Source: Psychrilyobacter sp. (GTDB lineage: Bacteria; Fusobacteriota; Fusobacteriia; Fusobacteriales; Fusobacteriaceae). Taken from it: a DNA stretch of 7,465 nt. Below, piece by piece: positions 1 to 6,550 of the stretch. The stretch covers positions 1-7,465 of the forward strand of contig JAGLEA010000138.1 of assembly GCA_023145315.1 (NCBI GenBank), read 5' to 3'. The notes below the pieces were generated by a model. It was given only the letters and a program-made list of their open reading frames with translations, was not told the DNA's origin and did not search any database. How positions within the stretch are numbered: position 1 is the stretch's first letter; every line of letters starts with the position of its first letter. The position numbers were made by a program, and so were the translations under genes.

Positions 1-792
1 CTATTAAATAAATGTGATATTACTAGAGAAATTCTATATACTACAGGTTTATTTACACCGCTTGGTGAGGTTATAATAGTTAGAGCAAAAAGTGATGGAT
101 ATGTAGATATAGGAGGTCCTTCATATGGATCTGCAATAATAGAAGTAAGAGATAAAATGTTAGAGTTAGGAGCTGATATCATCCTTATCGATGGAGCTCT
201 TAGTAGAAAGGGAAGTGCAAATACACTTGTTTCAGAGGCTACTATTTTAGCTACTGGAGCAAGTTTTTCTCCTAATATGAAGAATGTTGTCACAGAAACT
301 TCACATAATATAGATATGTTGCAACTACCTCATTGTGAACCTAACATAAAAAAGTTAGCCGATCAAATTTTAGAAATTGGAAAGATAGGATTTATAGATA
401 ATGAGTTTAATATAGAAGTTTTAGATCTCTCAACATCACTAAACTCTCATAGAGAAATTATAGATGCTGTTAGGAAAAATTTTAAATATCTTGTTATTGG
501 TGGTGCTATCTCAAGTAGTATGATAGAAGCATTTATTAAAAATAGAGTTTTACTTAAGAATTTTATTTTAATTATAGAGGATGGAACTAGGATCTTTATT
601 GATTCTAATGTTTATAGTAAACTTTCTATGATTCCAGTAAAAATTCAAGTTTTAAATAAAATAAATTTATTGTGCCTTACTTCTAATCCAATATCTCCAT
701 ATGGATATTCATTTGATAGTTTGGATTTTCAAAACTCATTAAAAAAAGCTACTAATTTAGATGTTATTGATGTAGAAAAATTAGAAAATTAA
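1..792 (+). CDS. kamB: KamB, lysine 5,6-aminomutase reactivase subunit (5' truncated by window edge)
   Basis: The frame is open from the first base to the TAA at 790-792, giving 263 visible residues; the true start lies upstream of the window. An ATG at 157 is internal, since the frame before it is stop-free and reads as conserved-looking protein (visible residues 15-22 TGLFTPLG, 38-43 IGGPSY). Other motifs are IDGALSRKGSA at about 63-73, EATILATGA at about 79-87 and a C-terminal NPISPYGYSFD. I recognise this as the protein that sits between kamA and kamC in lysine-fermentation clusters. KamB and KamC are assigned together as the factor that restores the adenosylcobalamin-dependent 5,6-aminomutase after its cofactor is damaged. 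No familiar catalytic fold or P-loop is visible, so the ATPase activity should come from KamC. There is no signal peptide or membrane segment in the visible part, so it is probably cytosolic. The assignment rests mainly on gene order and remembered family motifs. Confidence 0.8.
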   Translation, partial: LLNKCDITREILYTTGLFTPLGEVIIVRAKSDGYVDIGGPSYGSAIIEVRDKMLELGADIILIDGALSRKGSANTLVSEATILATGASFSPNMKNVVTETSHNIDMLQLPHCEPNIKKLADQILEIGKIGFIDNEFNIEVLDLSTSLNSHREIIDAVRKNFKYLVIGGAISSSMIEAFIKNRVLLKNFILIIEDGTRIFIDSNVYSKLSMIPVKIQVLNKINLLCLTSNPISPYGYSFDSLDFQNSLKKATNLDVIDVEKLEN

Positions 793-797
793 AATAT

Positions 798-806
798 AGG
801 AGGTGG
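798..806 (+). promoter_or_regulatory. Ribosome binding site of kamC (decides the start)
   Basis: AGGAGGTGG lies 8 nt (counted from the end of AGGAGG) before the ATG at 812. The in-frame GTG at 803 is part of this Shine-Dalgarno sequence itself and cannot be the start, so the protein begins at 812. Confidence 0.85.
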
Positions 807-811
807 TAACT

Positions 812-2254
812 ATGAGATACTTAGATGAAAATAATCGAAACAAAATAGGGTTAGAGTTTATCTTAAACCATCTAGATACCATCTCACCATATGGAAATAT
901 AAAAAAAAGACAAATATCTCCTATTCATAAATTAGAAAATTTAGAAGAAGAATTCACTAATCTAGAATTTTTTATAAATTTGTTAAAGAATAATAAAAAA
1001 GAGATAGAAAAGGTAGAAGTTCTCCTAATGAGATTAAAAGATATAACTAATATTATTAAAAATTTAGATACTTGTAGAATTTTAGATGAGGTTGAATTAT
1101 TTGAATTAAAAGTTAATTCAATGATATTTATGGAATTAAAAAATATTGGTAATAGCCTATTTTCTAAAGAATTTCATCTTTTTGATCTAAAAAAACTTTT
1201 AGAAATATTAGATCCAGAAGAAAAAAATATTCCTACTTTCCACATCTATAGTAAATACTCAGAAAAACTTAAAAATATTAGAGATAAAAAATCAAAGATT
1301 GAAGCTCAAATGTTTTCTGAAACTAATAGTGAATTACAAGAGATACTTAGAGATAAAAGAAGAGTTATTGTAATTGCAGAAAGCTGTGAAGAAGATTTAA
1401 TAAAAAAAGAGATAACTAAATCTTTAGTAGGTTTCACAAAAATATTAACGAGTAATATTGAGATTATTAAATATATTGATCTCCTAATAGCTAAAGCTAA
1501 ACTTTCTATAAAATATGGTGCTGTTAGACCGAAAATTTCTGAAAATATAGAATTTATCGGGATGTTTAATCCAGAAATTTTAGAAATTTTAAATAAGAAA
1601 AAACAAAGATTTCAAAAATTAGATATCCTATTAAAAAATGGAAACACCATATTAACTGGAGCCAACATGGGTGGGAAAACAGTGGTTTTAAAAACACTGA
1701 CTCTGAACCTTATGTTAGCACAGATGGGATTTTTTGTTTTTGCTGATTATGCTGAACTGCCTCTCCTTGATTTCATTCAATTTTTATCTGATGATTTTCA
1801 AGATATAACAAAGGGTCTAAGTAGCTTTGGAGCAGAAATGATAAAATTAAAAGAGATTACAGGATCATTAAAAACTTACAAGAAGGGCTTTATTGCTTTA
1901 GACGAGTTTGCACGTGGTACAAATCCTAGTGAAGGAAAAAACTTTGTAAAAGGATTATCAGAATATATAAATAAATTTGAAAGCTTTTCTATAATGGCAA
2001 CTCATTACGATGGTGTAGCAGGAATAGAAACACCACACTATCAAGTTATTGGGTTAAAAAATATAAATTTTGAAAATTTAAAACGAAAGATAGACCTAAA
2101 TAATAAAGATTCTGTTTCATTAATACAAAACCACATGGATTACTCTATAGAAAAGATAGATTCAAACTTAGAAGTTCCAAAAGATGCACTTAACATCGCA
2201 ACTTTAATAGGACTTGATAAGGAATTAAAAGAAATTATAAAAAAATTATATTAG
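812..2254 (+). CDS. kamC: KamC, MutS-family ATPase of the lysine 5,6-aminomutase reactivase
   Basis: This 480-residue protein carries a C-terminal MutS-type ABC ATPase domain. The Walker A loop GANMGGKT is at residues 283-290. The signature-like SSFGAEM is at 337-343. Walker B FIALDEF ends with D364 and E365, and the switch histidine is H398 in MATHYDG. The region at about 40-220 is rich in Lys, Glu, Leu and Ile and looks like the helical lever and coiled-coil of MutS relatives. ISPYG near residue 25 resembles the N-terminal motif of short MutS-like proteins. The amino-terminal mismatch-binding domain of true MutS is absent, and the length is about half that of MutS, so DNA repair is unlikely. 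Its place between kamB and kamD fits the ATPase half of the mutase reactivase, which would use ATP to exchange inactivated cobalamin. It starts 19 nt after kamB and ends 17 nt before kamD, so it is in one operon with them. The gene is more AAA/AAT/ATA-rich than kamD. Confidence 0.85.
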   Translation: MRYLDENNRNKIGLEFILNHLDTISPYGNIKKRQISPIHKLENLEEEFTNLEFFINLLKNNKKEIEKVEVLLMRLKDITNIIKNLDTCRILDEVELFELKVNSMIFMELKNIGNSLFSKEFHLFDLKKLLEILDPEEKNIPTFHIYSKYSEKLKNIRDKKSKIEAQMFSETNSELQEILRDKRRVIVIAESCEEDLIKKEITKSLVGFTKILTSNIEIIKYIDLLIAKAKLSIKYGAVRPKISENIEFIGMFNPEILEILNKKKQRFQKLDILLKNGNTILTGANMGGKTVVLKTLTLNLMLAQMGFFVFADYAELPLLDFIQFLSDDFQDITKGLSSFGAEMIKLKEITGSLKTYKKGFIALDEFARGTNPSEGKNFVKGLSEYINKFESFSIMATHYDGVAGIETPHYQVIGLKNINFENLKRKIDLNNKDSVSLIQNHMDYSIEKIDSNLEVPKDALNIATLIGLDKELKEIIKKLY

Positions 2255-2271
2255 ATTACAGGGGGAACATT

Positions 2272-3831
2272 ATGCAAGAATCAAAGTTAAATTTAGATTG
2301 GGATGTTGTAGCTGATGCGAGAAGTTCAGCTAAAAATATAGCATTAGATGTACAAACATATATAGATTTACACTCTACTGTTGCAGTAGAAAGAACAATC
2401 TGTAGATTATTAGGAATCGATGGAATCGATAGTTTCGAAGTTCCATTACCAAATATTGTAGTAGAACATATTGAGAAAGAAGGTAATATTAAATTAGGAG
2501 TTGCCCATTATATAGGTAATGCCATGGTAGAAACAGGGTTATCACCACAAGAGATTGCAGATAAAATATCAGCAGGAGAGCTAAATCTTGGAAAAATTTC
2601 AACTCATGATGTTTTTGAAATTAAACTAGCTATAGATAAGATTGCTCGTGAAAATACAGATAAAATTGCAAATAATAGAAAAGACCGTGAAGATCTTTTA
2701 GATAAATATGGTGATAAAGATGGACCATTACTATATCTTATCGTAGCAACAGGAAATATCTATGAGGATATTACTCAAGCAGTAGCAGCAGCTAAACAAG
2801 GTGCCGACATAATTGCTGTTATTAGAAGTACTGGACAAAGTTTATTAGATTACGTACCATACGGAGCTACAACAGAAGGATTTGGTGGAACTTTAGCTAC
2901 CCAAGAAAATTTTAGAATAATGAGAAAAGCTCTAGATGAAGTAGGAGAAGAATTAGGTAGATATATCAGACTTTGTAACTACTGTTCTGGATTATGTATG
3001 CCAGAAATCGCTGCTATGGGAGCATTTGAAAGATTAGATGTTATGCTAAATGATGCGCTTTACGGAATCTTATTTAGAGATATCAATATGAAAAGAACAT
3101 TTGTAGATCAATATTTTTCTAGAATTATAAATGGATTTGCTGGTGTTATTATAAATACTGGTGAAGATAACTACTTAACTACTGCAGATGCTGTAGAAGA
3201 AGCTCATACTGTATTAGCTTCTCAATTTATCAATGAGCAATTTGCACTTTTAGCTAATCTACCTGAGGAGCAACAAGGATTAGGACATGCGTTTGAGATT
3301 CATCCTGACACTGAAAATGGTTTCTTATTAGAGCTATCACAAGCACAAATGGCAAGAGAAATATTCCCAGATGCACCTCTAAAATATATGCCTCCTACAA
3401 AATTTATGACTGGAGATATATTTAAAGGACAAGTACAAGATACACTATTTAATATGGTTACTATCATGACAGGACAAAAATTACACCTTATGGGAATGAT
3501 GACAGAAGCTATCCATACTCCATTTATGTCTGATAGAGCAGTAGCAATAGATAACGCTAAATATATATTTAATAATATGAAAGACTTTGGTTCTGAACTT
3601 ACTTTTAGAAAGGATGGAATTATTGTAAATAGAGCAAAAGAAGTTCTTACTAAGGGTAGAGATCTAATTAAAGAGATCGAAACAACAGGAATGTTTGATA
3701 CTTTACAACAAGGAAAATTTGCAGGTATAAAAAGACCAATTGATGGTGGAAAAGGATTAAGTGGAGTTTTTGCAACTGAAACAGCATACTTTAATCCATT
3801 CATACCATTAATGACAGGAGGTAAAAAATAA
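2272..3831 (+). CDS. kamD: Lysine 5,6-aminomutase alpha subunit KamD
   Basis: The 519-residue protein is close to the 516 residues of the Clostridium sticklandii subunit. With KamE it catalyses 1,2-migration of the terminal amino group of L-beta-lysine or D-lysine, using adenosylcobalamin and PLP, as the second step of lysine fermentation. It forms the TIM barrel that holds PLP and substrate. Residues R185, S190, S239, Y264 and R269 line up, with an offset of one, with the residues I recall as PLP contacts in the C. sticklandii structure (R184, S189, S238, Y263, R268). The PLP-linking lysine is not here but in KamE. Conserved-looking blocks include IRSTGQS (184-190), CNYCSGLC (235-242) and HLMGMMTEAIHTP (405-417). 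The ATG at 2272 follows a GGGGGA ribosome binding site at 2261-2266. The stop TAA shares its last A with the kamE ATG, suggesting coupled translation in a 1:1 complex. It has no signal peptide and is cytosolic. Confidence 0.96.
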   Translation: MQESKLNLDWDVVADARSSAKNIALDVQTYIDLHSTVAVERTICRLLGIDGIDSFEVPLPNIVVEHIEKEGNIKLGVAHYIGNAMVETGLSPQEIADKISAGELNLGKISTHDVFEIKLAIDKIARENTDKIANNRKDREDLLDKYGDKDGPLLYLIVATGNIYEDITQAVAAAKQGADIIAVIRSTGQSLLDYVPYGATTEGFGGTLATQENFRIMRKALDEVGEELGRYIRLCNYCSGLCMPEIAAMGAFERLDVMLNDALYGILFRDINMKRTFVDQYFSRIINGFAGVIINTGEDNYLTTADAVEEAHTVLASQFINEQFALLANLPEEQQGLGHAFEIHPDTENGFLLELSQAQMAREIFPDAPLKYMPPTKFMTGDIFKGQVQDTLFNMVTIMTGQKLHLMGMMTEAIHTPFMSDRAVAIDNAKYIFNNMKDFGSELTFRKDGIIVNRAKEVLTKGRDLIKEIETTGMFDTLQQGKFAGIKRPIDGGKGLSGVFATETAYFNPFIPLMTGGKK

Positions 3832-4586
3832 TGAGTGAAAATGTTTTAGATTTAAAAAAATTAAAACCATACGGGGATACTATGAACGATGGGAAAGTTC
3901 AAATGAGTTTAACTCTTCCTGTTCCTGCTGATGAAAAAGGTGCCGAAGCTGCTAAGGAATTAGCAAAAAAGATGGGATTATCTGAACCTGCTGTATCTCA
4001 CTATTCAGCTCTTGATAATAACTTTTCATTCTATGTTTTATACGGATCACTAACTCATACTGTAGATTATGATGAGATTCATGTTGAAACAGTTGATGTA
4101 GAAACTTTGGATATGTATGGGGTTCAAAACTTCATCAAGGAAAATATTAAAAGAGATGTAGTAATATTAGGAGCAAGTACTGGTACTGATGCTCATACAG
4201 TTGGTATAGATGCTGTAATGAATATGAAAGGATATGCTGGACATTATGGTTTAGAAAGATATAAAGGTATCGAAGCTTTTAATTTAGGATCTCAAGTAGA
4301 AAATGAAGAGTTTATCAAAAAAGCTATTGAAATGAAAGCTGATGCATTATTAGTTTCTCAAACTGTTACACAAAAAAATGTACACATTCAAAACCTAACT
4401 AACTTAGTAGAACTTTTAGAAGCTGAAGGAATTAGAGATAAAGTTGTTTTAATTGCTGGTGGACCAAGAATTTCTCATGAATTAGCAAAGGAATTAGGAT
4501 ATGATGCAGGATTTGGACCTGGAAAATATGCTGATGATGTAGCAACATTTATTGTAGAAGAGATGGTAAAAAGAGATTTAGTATAA
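3831..4586 (+). CDS. kamE: Lysine 5,6-aminomutase beta subunit KamE (cobalamin-binding)
   Basis: This 251-residue protein is the beta subunit of the 5,6-aminomutase. It supplies the base-off cobalamin-binding Rossmann domain and the lysine that holds PLP. The DxHxxG motif is D120-A-H122-T-V-G125, where H122 is the lower axial cobalt ligand. Other parts of the B12 fold visible are LLVSQT around S176 and the AGGPR loop at 209-213. K133 in NMKGY is the predicted Schiff-base lysine; its 11-residue distance from H122 equals the H133-K144 spacing of the C. sticklandii enzyme. The N-terminus is about 11 residues shorter by that numbering. The start ATG at 3831 overlaps the kamD stop by one base (TAATG), and AGGAGG at 3816-3821 lies 9 nt upstream, inside the end of kamD. 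The stop codon runs directly into a perfect inverted repeat at 4586-4625. Confidence 0.97.
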   Translation: MSENVLDLKKLKPYGDTMNDGKVQMSLTLPVPADEKGAEAAKELAKKMGLSEPAVSHYSALDNNFSFYVLYGSLTHTVDYDEIHVETVDVETLDMYGVQNFIKENIKRDVVILGASTGTDAHTVGIDAVMNMKGYAGHYGLERYKGIEAFNLGSQVENEEFIKKAIEMKADALLVSQTVTQKNVHIQNLTNLVELLEAEGIRDKVVLIAGGPRISHELAKELGYDAGFGPGKYADDVATFIVEEMVKRDLV

Positions 4587-4587
4587 T
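4582..4587 (+). promoter_or_regulatory. Candidate -10 element (TATAAT) overlapping the kamE stop
   Basis: A perfect TATAAT overlaps the last codons of kamE. A start 6-7 nt downstream would fall at about 4593-4594, a GG inside the left arm of the following hairpin, so a transcript for atoDA would begin with a 9-bp stem-loop. I see no good -35 box 16-18 nt upstream (AGAGAT-like bases only), no TGn extension, and TATAAT is common by chance in DNA this AT-rich. This is a weak call, made because it is the nearest visible promoter-like site to atoD. Confidence 0.25.
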
Positions 4588-4625
4588 TAAAAGGATTCTT
4601 CTAATTACGGAAGAATCCTTTTAAT
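4586..4625 (+). terminator. Perfect 16-bp inverted repeat between kamE and atoD; possible intrinsic (partial) terminator
   Basis: The arms at 4586-4601 and 4610-4625 are fully complementary around an 8-nt loop (4602-4609). The core GGATTCTTC/GAAGAATCC is flanked by A-rich and T-rich ends, the look of a bidirectional intrinsic terminator. The U-run after the core is only four bases and is followed by AATG, so termination on the + strand is likely incomplete. Only 22 nt separate it from the atoD start, so there is no space for a separate promoter after it. Alternatives are an RNA processing site or a stability element that sets the kamDE to atoDA ratio. Confidence 0.6.
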
Positions 4626-4634
4626 GAAAATATC

Positions 4635-4643
4635 TAAGGGGGA
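4635..4643 (+). promoter_or_regulatory. Ribosome binding site of atoD (decides the start)
   Basis: TAAGGGGGA lies 5 nt before the ATG at 4648 and pairs with the 16S tail with one G-U wobble. The in-frame ATG at 4624 has no such site and lies in the end of the hairpin, so 4648 is preferred; this gives the 220-residue length usual for AtoD. Confidence 0.75.
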
Positions 4644-4647
4644 GAAA

Positions 4648-5310
4648 ATGTCAAAAAAAATAATAGATATTGCAGATGCAGTATCTAAAATAGAAGATGG
4701 AATGACAGTTATGATTGGTGGATTTATGGGTGTGGGAACACCTCATAAGATTATTAATATCATGGTAGAAAACGGTCTTAAAGACCTTACTATAATCTGT
4801 AATGATACAGGCTTAAAAGATAATGGTATAGGTAGATTAGTATATAATAAAATGGTTAAAAAAGTTATAACTTCTCATATTGGTACCAATCCAGAAACAG
4901 GAAGACAAATGACAGAGGGAGAGATCATAGTAGATCTAGTTCCTCAAGGTAGCTTAGCAGAAAAGATAAGATCTGGTGGAGCTGGACTTGGTGGAGTATT
5001 AACTCCTACTGGTCTTGGAACTATAGTAGAGGATGGAAAACAAATAGTAGAAGTTGATGGAAAGAAGTTTTTATTAGAAAAACCACTTAGAGCAGATGTT
5101 GCTATAATACTTGGTCACACTGTAGACACTATGGGGAATATTCAGTATAATAATGCTGCTAGAAATTTTAATCCTATTATGGCTACTGCAGCTGATTTAG
5201 TTATCGTAGAAGCGGAAAATATTGTAGACGTTAGAACTCTTAACCCTAATAATATTATTACTCCTAGAATTTTTGTTGACTATATAGTAGAGGGTGATAT
5301 CAATGGATAA
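4648..5310 (+). CDS. atoD: Acetoacetate:butyrate/acetate CoA-transferase alpha subunit AtoD
   Basis: This 220-residue protein has the same length as E. coli AtoD and is the alpha subunit of a family I CoA-transferase. Residues 17-32 (from DGMTVMIGGF to GVGTP) match the family signature D-G-x2-hydrophobic3-G-G-F-x3-G-x-P, which forms part of the CoA-binding region. The later block LRADVAIILGHTVDTMGN and the NAARNFNP stretch are also typical. In lysine fermentation the enzyme moves CoA from butyryl-CoA to acetoacetate, releasing butyrate and forming acetoacetyl-CoA. The gene follows kamE after a hairpin and overlaps atoA by 8 nt (5303-5310), which suggests coupled synthesis of the two subunits. 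An A8 run (4653-4660) lies in codons 2-5. Substrate choice within the family (acetate, butyrate, acetoacetate, succinate) cannot be read from sequence; the operon context gives butyrate/acetoacetate. Confidence 0.93.
   Translation: MSKKIIDIADAVSKIEDGMTVMIGGFMGVGTPHKIINIMVENGLKDLTIICNDTGLKDNGIGRLVYNKMVKKVITSHIGTNPETGRQMTEGEIIVDLVPQGSLAEKIRSGGAGLGGVLTPTGLGTIVEDGKQIVEVDGKKFLLEKPLRADVAIILGHTVDTMGNIQYNNAARNFNPIMATAADLVIVEAENIVDVRTLNPNNIITPRIFVDYIVEGDING
5289..5298 (+). promoter_or_regulatory. Ribosome binding site of atoA (decides the start)
   Basis: AGAGGGTGAT resembles AGGAGGTGAT and ends 4 nt before the ATG at 5303. The in-frame GTG at 5294 lies inside this site, so it is not taken as the start. 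Confidence 0.7.
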
Positions 5311-5962
5311 GAAATTAATGAGAGCAATCATTGCAAAAAGAGTAGCTCAAGAGCTTAGCGATGGAGATGTTGTAAACTTAGGTATAGGACTTCCTACAGA
5401 GGTTGCAAACTATGTTCCTAGTGGAATGGATGTAATTTTTCAATCTGAAAATGGTTTAATAGGTGTTGGACCTGCTCCTACAGAGGGAGAAGAAATTAAA
5501 GACTTAGTAAATGCAGGTGGAATGCCTATTACTACACTAGATGGAGCAGTATTCTTTGATTCTGCAATGTCTTTTTCTATCATTCGTGGTGGACATGTAG
5601 ACATGACAGTATTAGGAGCACTACAAGTTGATGAGAAAGGAAATCTAGCAAATTGGATTATTCCTGGAAAAATGGTACCTGGTATGGGTGGAGCTATGGA
5701 TCTAGTAGTAGGAGCAAAAAAAGTTATTGTTTCTATGGAACATACTGCAAAAGGAAAACCAAAGATATTACCTGAATGCACACTACCTCTTACAGCAGCA
5801 AGTCAAGTAAACTTAATCATCACAGAGATGGCTGTTATAGAAGTCACTCCTAATGGGTTACTACTAACTGAAATAGGACCTGAAACAACTGTAGAAGATG
5901 TTATTGCTAATACACCAGCAAAATTAATCTTAGCAGATAATATTAAAGTAATGAAAATATAG
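5303..5962 (+). CDS. atoA: Acetoacetate:butyrate/acetate CoA-transferase beta subunit AtoA
   Basis: The 219-residue protein is near the 216 of E. coli AtoA and is the catalytic beta subunit of the CoA-transferase. FQSENGLIG at 46-54 matches the family active-site signature; E49 is the glutamate that forms the acyl-CoA (glutamyl thioester) intermediate. An upstream loop NLGIGLP (25-31) and a long conserved-looking block from GGHVDM through ANWIIPGKMVPGMGGAMDLV are characteristic. With AtoD it forms an alpha2beta2-type cytosolic enzyme that ends the lysine pathway in butyrate. It overlaps atoD by 8 nt. Downstream there is only a 27-nt gap and no hairpin before the lipoprotein gene at 5990, so read-through into that gene is expected. 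Confidence 0.94.
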   Translation: MDKKLMRAIIAKRVAQELSDGDVVNLGIGLPTEVANYVPSGMDVIFQSENGLIGVGPAPTEGEEIKDLVNAGGMPITTLDGAVFFDSAMSFSIIRGGHVDMTVLGALQVDEKGNLANWIIPGKMVPGMGGAMDLVVGAKKVIVSMEHTAKGKPKILPECTLPLTAASQVNLIITEMAVIEVTPNGLLLTEIGPETTVEDVIANTPAKLILADNIKVMKI

Positions 5963-5989
5963 AGATTGATAGTTATATGGAGGAAATAA

Positions 5990-6538
5990 ATGAAAAAATT
6001 ATTTTTGGCACTTGCAATATTAACATTTGTAAGTTGTACATCAACAGATACTAATCAATCAGATTCGAAAAATAGTCTAAAGATTAATAATGAATATACA
6101 GGTGAAGTTCTCAAACATTATAGTAACGGTAATGTTTCTTCAAAGGAAAATATTAAAGATGGTATAAAAGATGGACTTAATATTTATTTCTATGAAAATG
6201 GAAACCTTAAAGCTAAAGAGAATTTTAAATTAGCAAAAAAAAATGGGCTTTCCACTTATTTCTATGAAAATGGAAAGTTTAAAGAAAAAACTCAATATAT
6301 TAATGATATCAAAGAAGGACCTGAATTTCTTTACTATGAAAATGGAAATTTAAAAGAAGTACATAATTTTAAAAATGGAAATTTAGAAGGATTAAATACT
6401 CAATTTTATGATAATGGAAGAGTTAAAGTAGAAGTTGATTTTAAAAACGGATTAAAAGATGGTATATTAGTTTTTTATAATGAAAAAGGTGAAATTTTAA
6501 CAAAAGTTAATTATAAAGATGGAAAAAGAACAAAATAA
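5990..6538 (+). CDS. Putative outer-membrane lipoprotein with six 24-residue MORN-like repeats
   Basis: This 182-residue protein begins MKKLFLALAILTFVSC, a short charged end and hydrophobic core followed by a lipobox-like TFVSC with C16 as the lipidated residue; Phe at -3 is not the usual residue. There is no Asp after C16, consistent with outer-membrane sorting by the E. coli rule. From residue 38 it is made of six tandem 24-residue units starting at G38, G62, G86, G110, G134 and G158, each of the form G-x4-YYENG-x-LK-x5-F-K-[ND]-G. This is the MORN_2 (YwqK-like) repeat, which databases often label an antitoxin repeat; no toxin gene is visible here, so I do not call it an antitoxin. The start has GGAGG at 5979-5983. 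Such proteins are common in Fusobacterium, and their role is not known to me. It lies 27 nt after atoA and 23 nt before the next lipoprotein. Confidence 0.85.
   Translation: MKKLFLALAILTFVSCTSTDTNQSDSKNSLKINNEYTGEVLKHYSNGNVSSKENIKDGIKDGLNIYFYENGNLKAKENFKLAKKNGLSTYFYENGKFKEKTQYINDIKEGPEFLYYENGNLKEVHNFKNGNLEGLNTQFYDNGRVKVEVDFKNGLKDGILVFYNEKGEILTKVNYKDGKRTK
6101..6532 (+). repeat. Six tandem 72-bp in-frame units encoding the MORN-like repeats
   Basis: Unit starts are 6101, 6173, 6245, 6317, 6389 and 6461, exactly 72 bp apart. Units are diverged, but a 21-nt identical stretch occurs at 6184-6204 and 6256-6276, and its last 15 nt recur at 6334-6348. Because 72 bp is 24 codons, gain or loss of a unit keeps the frame. 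Confidence 0.85.
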
Positions 6539-6550
6539 AATAAGTAATTT

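Noticed and set aside
803..811. GTG start three codons upstream of the kamC ATG
   Set aside because: The GTG is part of the AGGAGGTGG ribosome binding site, so it cannot be used as the start.
685..892. Shared ISPYG motif and CATATG sequence in the kamB end and kamC start
   Set aside because: The match is five residues, the surrounding sequence differs, and AT-rich palindromes like CATATG are frequent; I see no larger duplication.
812..2254. kamC as a DNA mismatch repair MutS/MutS2
   Set aside because: It lacks the mismatch-binding and Smr domains and is too short; operon position points to the aminomutase reactivase.
2974..2997. CNYCSGLC in KamD as an iron-sulfur site
   Set aside because: The spacing CxxCxxxC resembles a cluster motif, but the block coincides with the PLP-contact region of this B12/PLP enzyme (S239), and the alpha subunit is not known to carry a cluster.
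3300..3803. 167-codon open frame on the - strand
   Set aside because: It lies wholly inside kamD, which has strong family identity; its translation shows no recognisable domain and it has no convincing ribosome binding site.
4624..4647. Upstream ATG for atoD adding eight residues
   Set aside because: It sits at the foot of the hairpin, lacks a ribosome binding site, and would lengthen the protein past the usual 220 residues.
5440..5781. 113-codon open frame on the - strand
   Set aside because: It is antisense to the most conserved part of atoA and has no domain signature; it is a shadow of that gene's codon pattern.
5990..6538. MORN-repeat protein as the antitoxin of a toxin-antitoxin pair
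   Set aside because: The protein has a lipoprotein signal and its neighbours are a CoA-transferase and another lipoprotein; nothing resembles a toxin.
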